Shown: positions 58,191 through 64,000 of the stretch, piece by piece
Layout of the letters: each line of letters begins with the position of its first letter
Numbering within the stretch: the stretch's first letter is position 1
NCBI RefSeq assembly: GCF_018294505.1
Contig: NC_057809.1
Span: forward strand, 504,492,506 to 504,556,505
Direction of reading: 5' to 3'
From: Triticum aestivum
Lineage: Eukaryota > Streptophyta > Magnoliopsida > Poales > Poaceae
DNA: 64,000 nucleotides
Notes under the pieces: model-generated
Seen by the model: only the letters and a program-made list of their open reading frames with translations
Told to the model about the DNA's origin: nothing
Database searches by the model: none
Translations under genes and position numbers: made by a program

Positions 58191-61100
58191 GTAGCCCCCT
58201 GAACCGGTCTTCAAGTTAGGGACGCTCCTCGATTCTTCCGAACTGTTCTTCATCTTCGGTTGTCGGTCTTGAGAACTGGTTCAACAAATCTTCTCATCTT
58301 CGATCTTGAGGATTGCCGAAATGCATTTGACGAGTTTACACGTCGGGTATCTGAGGAACCCCTTTAAGTTTCCGGCCTTTATCAATGCCTTGTTATTTTT
58401 ATGCCACACCTTGGGTTTGAGGTTGTTCCCAGGAGGCAGTGTCCTCTTGCGTCCGAGTTCTAACGCCGGACTGCATTCGAGGTATTTTTTGCAGCCGAGC
58501 ACCAATGCCGGACTGCTTTCGAGCTCCACCGCCGAAATATATCCGAGCTCCAACGCCGGACTGTGTCCAAGCTCCAACGTCGGACTATATCCAAGGTGTC
58601 ATATCACCTTGGTTCAAAAAAGTTGAAGGAGTTTAGCCGAGCTTAATGCCGGAAATGCCCTCTATGGAGCCAGCCACTAGCGCCCGAGCTTTATGACGGA
58701 CTACTTCCGAGGTGGTGCACCACCCCGACTATGGGCCGATTTTTTGTCAATATTTTTTATTGGTGCAATTTATTCTCTGCCGAGATATATAGCCAGTAGC
58801 CCTCAAGGTGTGTATCGGTCTAAAACCCGAGATGCACCTGAAAGATGACGTAAGACCGCTGATCCCAGTAGCCGCTGAGACTCAGGTTGATTTGCAAAAT
58901 CGGCCTGAGGATCAAGTCCTAGCTCGGCAGAATACTTCGGGACACAAAAAGTGGCGTGCTCAGTCCTCAAGACTCAGGTTGGGTGCGGCCGACCAACCTG
59001 AGGATCAAAATCTCCTCGGCAACTGCATTGCACTTAAAATTTTATGCATTGAACAGGCAATGCAGTATCCCCCGAGACACTGGTCGGGTGGCAACATCAG
59101 ATCAGGGGATCGATGTGCCCCTTTAATATTTGTAAATAATAAGCCCGAAGCCCAGTAGCCCCCGAGCCTTAATGCGGGCACAGGTGGCCGAATTAAGGAT
59201 CGATATCCATAGTAAAGTCACAAATTATGTGTAATGACTCTATGTATCCAAGTACTTTACATCCTTAATGCTCGGATCCGGATTGTACAAAACTTTGTTG
59301 ACCAACCATCGCCTTCCACCTCCTCGGCTAGTAGCCAAGGAGTGTTTGTCCTACTTTATAAAGCCTTTATGAGGGCAAAGATTTACGACAAACAAGGCAA
59401 TCTGGCCATACAGTTTTATAAACAAAGGTACATAGAGAGATATGTTATATTACTGTTTAACATAAGAAATGTCTTCCAAATAAAATAGTCCCGCTATCGG
59501 TTCCTTTCTTTGGGTTGTCATGCTAAGCATGATCATGAAACCTCAGCTCTAATATAAGAGCAAAATATTGAGGATTTTAGTTTGGGAGGCCAGTTACTAG
59601 CCCCCGGTAGTGTTCGGCGACAGTCGTGGTCAAGCCATAAACACTTCGGCCATTGTTATGAATGGCCCGTCATTTAACACCGTCATCGGATCACTGACCA
59701 GTTTACGCTTATTGTGACAGTCAGTTTTCGGTTTTCTCCACTGAGGTGCTTAGCCATGTGAGTTGGAAGCACAATCGCAGTGGTTCTCCCTTTGCACACC
59801 TAGCCGAACAAAGCGGAACGTAGGAGGCAAGCACAGGAGCCGGGCAACCCAACTATTGACCGAAGACACAATTCGAAACCAATGCATATATAGTGAGATC
59901 CGAGAATGTTTTTGCCGAATCTTTAAAGGTGTCCGGCATTGCACTGTGCTGGAAACACACAAATAGTTTAAAAGTGCCAAAAAGCTTGGAAAACCAAAAA
60001 ACGTCAGTAAAAACATGACGTCTGAACAAGATCAAGTGTTCGGTGCGAATCCGAAAATTGGAAGAGAAAGAAAAAATTGTGCTTCTGTCGTGTTTTGATA
60101 ACGACCAAGAAGAAAACACATTTACAGCTCATATATAAATTTTAAGAGCCCCCAAGTGACTTGGGTAAGAATTTTATGTATAATGATTGTATGTACCGAA
60201 GTACTTATATCATATTTGTGTTCACCCGAACTTTAAACGCGTCTTAACCGACCGTCGGCTTCTCCTTCTTCGGCCAAGGGCCGAAGAGTGTCATGTACTC
60301 CGCCTGTCGAGAGTATCGACGGTGTTTCCGATGACCAGGCAATCAGGCCATAAGGCTATAACAGACAAAGCGCGCTTAGGGAACTTATGCTATATTACTA
60401 ACAAAGTGTAAGAAGCATCTTCGAAGAAAATAGTACCCCCACCGATACCTTTCTTCGATGCTCATTATTACTATGAGACTTGTGCAATAGATTTTTTGTA
60501 CTCATGAGTTCCGTTGTGTGCCGACCATGATTGAAAACAATAAGAGCGCTAGCTTTCGGCTTCACCCAGTCTGAGGCCAGAGCTCGGATGACCCGGTCGT
60601 GACAATCGCAGAGGTGCTCCCTTTACTCCCTAGCCGAACAATCGGGAACGTAGGGGTAAGCACAGGAGCCAGGCAACCCAGCTTGCAAATCGCTTAGGTC
60701 AATATGGTGCATATTGTGGTGTAATACACGAACAAGGAATGAAGCCGTACAAGTATAATCATATGCAAGAGTAAAAGCTCCATCAAGGGAGCCCCCGAAT
60801 AAACAGGGTATTTGAATTTGTGTGTCACAAACAAAGTTTTGACAAGGAGATTCTCTACAAGCAACTTTTTTTCCAACAAGGTATAATGCTTGGACGAACC
60901 AAACACAAGTTAAAAATTTAAAACTTTGAGCATGAAGGCAACTTAGCTGGTTAATATGTTCGATATTGATGACGCGGCCCGAGCTTGATGCGGGACAAGG
61001 TTCCATCCCCCAAGCCGGTCCCAAGGTGGCGGAGCAAAGAGCTCGGCACTGCGAAGTGGTGACAAAGCACGGGCAATGTGGGCCGGCAGAGTGATGCCGA

Positions 61101-62913
61101 AGTCCCTGGCATGGGGTAATGAAGTGTTGACGAAGCCCCCCGTCCAGCTGAGGTGACGTGGTATGTCAGTACGCCGAGTTGACGATACTGCCCAACCCGG
61201 ATCATTTTCCTATGCACAAAAAATAGTGCAAACTGAAGATAATAGTAATAATAATAATTAAAAAAATCGTTGCATAATAAATAATTTATGCAAAGTGAGT
61301 AATAAAAGAAATATGGTCTAGCGCCGAAGTCAATGTCAATGCAGGGCGTCGGCGTGATGCGGTAAAGGCGTGGCAAAGCCTGAATTCACAGTTCGGTCTG
61401 AGTTCCGGATGCGGCGTTCGCCGGACTATGTACGGAAAATGACCGAACCACCATGAGACCGTCGTTAATGCGACCATCATTTGATAGACCTGTGTACATA
61501 TGATGAACAAACCAGAGTAATAATTCCTTGGAAAAAATGAACCCGGACAAGCAAAAAATACTAGGATTAATAGAACCTGGCTTATTTGTTGTAGCAATTC
61601 GAAGAAAGGTGATTCCCAAAATTGGGACTCGATCCGCACACCCATTGCCTGATGGGTGATAAAGCAACGGCACGGCGATGCTGGCAAAGGTTGGCTCGCC
61701 GAGGCAAAGCCCTCGGTCCAGCTAACGTGACGAAGTTGGTCGGCTAGTGACGCCGAAGTCTCCGGAGTGTAGGTTGATGAAGAGATGGCGAGGCCCCCGG
61801 TCCAGCCGAGATGTTGAAGCATCGATGTCAGCCGATGAGTCGAAGTAGGTCGGTGTGATGGACACCGGCTTGAAGGAGCAACAGTGCGGCCCTGCCGATG
61901 CAGGTCATGACGTGGTCGATGCCGGCTTGATGAAGTGACCGTGCGGCGATGTCGGTATGCCCGCTCCGTGTAATCCGTGGGGCGGCGATGTTGGTGATGA
62001 TTTATCCTTCGCGATGCCGGACTCTTGTTCGGCTTGCCGAGATGATGATCCGAGGAAGTTGAGCTCGGCTCAACAAAGTGACGACGTGTCTAGCGCAGGT
62101 CGGCAGCCTTGGAGCAATATTGCTGGACTGGTTTGACACTAGCATGATGATGAAGATGACCTCAGGGGAGGCTTAAAAATTTACGGGTACCTGTTTAAAA
62201 ACAACGCACAATACCCTAGAAGAGAATTCCTCTAAGAAGGTTGTCCAATATCACGTTCATAAAGAAACATGAATTCGGGTCGGATCCGTATTCGCACAGA
62301 AAACGGATTCGAAAATTGGTCCATTCATCGAAAGGTTCCCGGAGTTTGAACCGTCGGATCGAGCGGAAATTTGGAGGGATGGTAGATATGGGAATTTCGC
62401 AGTAGATGAACGATTGTATCTTCCAAAGGACCTCCGAGCTGGGCTCTGGAGACCATGCCCTAAACTCGTCGGGATTCCCGTCCAGATTTGACAGGGCTCT
62501 GGTATATCGTAGATTGTCGGAGATTCCTCCATCGGAACTTGATGAAATTTTGCATGGCTGTTATAGACGTAATTCCGCACTATTCCATAGAAGCAATCGT
62601 CAAACCAACGCTCGAGGAGGCGGTGACAGCGAATTCAAGTTCGATGTCCATAAAAACAGCACGGCCACCCGAGGGCAATGTTGACGTTGAGCCCTCGAGC
62701 TCCATGGATGATTCCTCTATGATCATGATAGAGATCGGAGTTGATGTTGAAGAAGGCCCCCATCCGAACATGACGATCGGAGATGGAGCACGGTCCTCGG
62801 TCGAGCCAAGGTGACTAGTCGAGCCAGCGACGAAGATGCCGGCGTCGCAGTTGACCAGCGGGCGAGCCATTGATTTGCCGATCACACAGCGGAACTCTCA
62901 ATGAAAGCACCAA
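58191..62913 (-). other. Internal region of the non-coding gypsy element
   Basis: No credible coding sequence. It contains an imperfect minisatellite (58454-58594), the conserved CACAATCGCAG / GGAACGTA / CACAGGAGCC module twice, and at 61320-62120 many GATGCCGG/GTGATGCCGAAG-like words. Frames at 61286-61822 (minus) and 62406-62814 (plus) are short, with no recognised domain. Confidence 0.6.
58454..58594. repeat. Imperfect minisatellite, ~26-bp unit
   Basis: About five degenerate copies of CGAGCTCCAACGCCGGACTG plus a variable spacer. On the minus strand the unit translates as a SPALELG-like repeat, but no start or coding context supports a protein. Confidence 0.75.
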
Positions 62914-63394
62914 TCTCGGTGTCAAAACCGGCGGATCTCGGGTAGGGGGTCCTGAACTCTGCGTCTAAGGCGGATGGTAATAGGTGGCAGGGGACACGAT
63001 GTTTTACCCAGGTTCGGGCCCTCTTGATGGAGGTAAAACCCTATGTCCTGCTTGGTTATTCTTGATAATATGAGTAGTACAAGAATTGATCTACCACGAG
63101 ATCGTAGAGGCTAAAACCCTAGAAGCTAGCCTATGGTATGATTGTTGTATATGATCTATCGACTAGCCTGGCCTCGGTTTATATAATGCACCAGAGGCCT
63201 AGGATAACAAGAGTCCTAGCCGAATACGTCGGTGGGGAGGAGTCCTTGTCTTGATCACCAAGTCTTGTGGAATCTTCCATGTATGCGGCAACTGTCCGAA
63301 CTAGCCCATGAGTATACGGCCATGGGGGTCCTCGGCCCAATCTAACAGATCGGGAGATAACGTGGTGAGTACTCCCTAGTCCAGGACACCGTCA
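62914..63394 (-). repeat. 5' LTR of the non-coding gypsy element
   Basis: 481-bp partner of 57711-58190; the first dinucleotide reads TC instead of TG. The minus-strand leader ATTGGTGCTTTCATTGAGAG follows it (62895-62913). Confidence 0.9.
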
Positions 63395-64000
63395 ATGATT
63401 GTTATAACTTAGAAGAAGAAAACGCCCATATAGGTAGACCCGCTTGAAGACTAACTAAAATTTCTCCCCCTTTGTCATCGAATGACCAAAAGGGTAAAAA
63501 ATGAGGACTAACGCCCCTGAGGAATATCAAGTTGATGGAGGAGCACCAGCGTTGTTGCGTCGTTGGTTGTTGTAGGGCCTGCAACAGTGTTGTCCAAGTC
63601 TTCAAACTCATCGGTGTCGTGGGATGAATAATATGAGTTGGCCACCAAGGAAGGAACTATGAATTTCTTCACTGGAGGTGCAGACCAATCAAAGTTCTCC
63701 TTGAGACCCATTTGCTTCAGATCTTCTTCACCATACAGATGTGATAAGATAGCCCAGGTGCGACCGAAAACTTCATAGAGGTAGTAATGGTTTTCCTTCA
63801 CTGCATTATGTGTAGCAGTCATTTGTGAAGAAGAGAACCAAACTGACGTTAACCCATTTCTGGTTTCGATCCACCTTCTGGTGAAGACTAAGAAGCAGCT
63901 CACGGTCAGTCATCACCCTGGGAGCTGTGGCTTGAGGATTTGGCTTTGATGCATGTGCAGCAGAATCATGAGTGGCAGAGTCATCATTGGTGGAATAAGA
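63395..64000 (-). pseudogene. Sirevirus-type internal region with the end of a retrotransposon ORF
   Basis: Continues the host copia after the nested gypsy. On the minus strand 63903-63508 is open for 131 codons (SVWFSSSQMTATHNAVKENH ... VFGRTWAILSHLYGEEDLKQ ... KKFIVPSLVANSYYSSHDTD), ending at TAG 63510-63508. Its place just before the polypurine tracts and 3' LTR fits the envelope-like or accessory ORF position of Sireviruses, but I cannot assign it by motif. It is cut by the window edge on its 5' side. Confidence 0.5.

Larger units (their letters stand above)
57711..63394 (-). mobile_element. Non-coding (LARD-like) gypsy element related to the 24995-33660 element
   Basis: LTRs 57711-58190 (480 bp) and 62914-63394 (481 bp) resemble the LTRs of the Tat-type element. 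The leader next to the right LTR (CTCTCAATGAAAGCAC) is shared with it, as is the conserved module at 59715-59860 and 60600-60690. The internal 4.7 kb has no gag, protease or pol domain. The left flank ACGAG and right flank ATGAT agree at three of five bases, and the right LTR's terminal TG has mutated to TC, so the target duplication is decayed or lost. Minus orientation follows from the leader position. Confidence 0.82.

Noticed and set aside
58281..58636. SPALELG-type repeat peptide
   Set aside because: It is a translation of the minisatellite in a non-coding gypsy element, with no start or domain context.
1..64000. tRNA, rRNA, CRISPR or prokaryotic operon features
   Set aside because: None seen. 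Short direct repeats are minisatellites or transposon parts, and the tRNA-like matches are retrotransposon primer-binding tracts.

Overview
The window is a piece of a large, repeat-rich grass genome, almost certainly Triticeae (wheat, Aegilops or barley type). The evidence is the transposon families: Angela/BARE-type copia LTRs, Sabrina-like and Athila-type gypsy gag-protease genes, a Tat-type gypsy element with an antisense ORF, a Sirevirus-type copia LTR, and Stowaway and PIF/Harbinger miniature elements. No rRNA or tRNA gene, CRISPR array or bacterial feature was seen. Family names are from recognition, not from a database search.

Layout. 1-19981 is one nested stack of LTR retrotransposons, all in minus orientation. 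An Angela-type copia (leader 14235-15114, 5' LTR 15115-19981) was cut by a Sabrina-like gypsy (1-14234), which was cut by a second gypsy (1230-9826, TSD ATAGA), whose 3' LTR was cut by a solo LTR (1275-3002, TSD AGGGT). A longer copy of that solo LTR (15850-18986, TSD CTTTC) sits in the Angela LTR. 19982-24994 is a gene-derived island with miniature transposons, an FBD-type orphan exon, a pseudogene with three amber codons and spacer DNA related to the array that follows.

24995-33660 is a complete Tat-type gypsy element (two 481-bp LTRs, gag-protease, a five-exon antisense ORF, no pol). It interrupts the last exon of the first of four tandem minus-strand DUF295/F-box-like genes (A 24959-35031, B 37159-38544, C 40680-42071, D 44038-45441). 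All four copies carry disabling mutations. B is a chimera of A-like and C-like sequence, the mark of unequal crossing-over in exon 2, and A and B share two nonsense mutations. The A and B spacers each hold a ~1.07-kb PIF/Harbinger-like element carrying a small two-exon GRF zinc-finger gene. The copy at 39208-39793 is intact and is the best candidate for an expressible host-type protein here.

45442-51274 is low-copy DNA with a decayed multi-exon gene (47029-48480), an amber-punctuated coiled-coil pseudogene (50020-50658), short tandem repeats and miniature transposons. 51275-55777 is an Athila-type gag-protease fragment split by a solo Angela LTR (53054-54771, TSD CATGA). From 55778 to the end is a Sirevirus-type copia 3' LTR and internal region, interrupted by a coding-poor gypsy element (57711-63394).

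A thread across the window: many coding frames are closed by TAG codons where CAG (a CHG methylation site in plants) is the expected codon. This suggests long methylation and silencing of both transposons and gene fragments.
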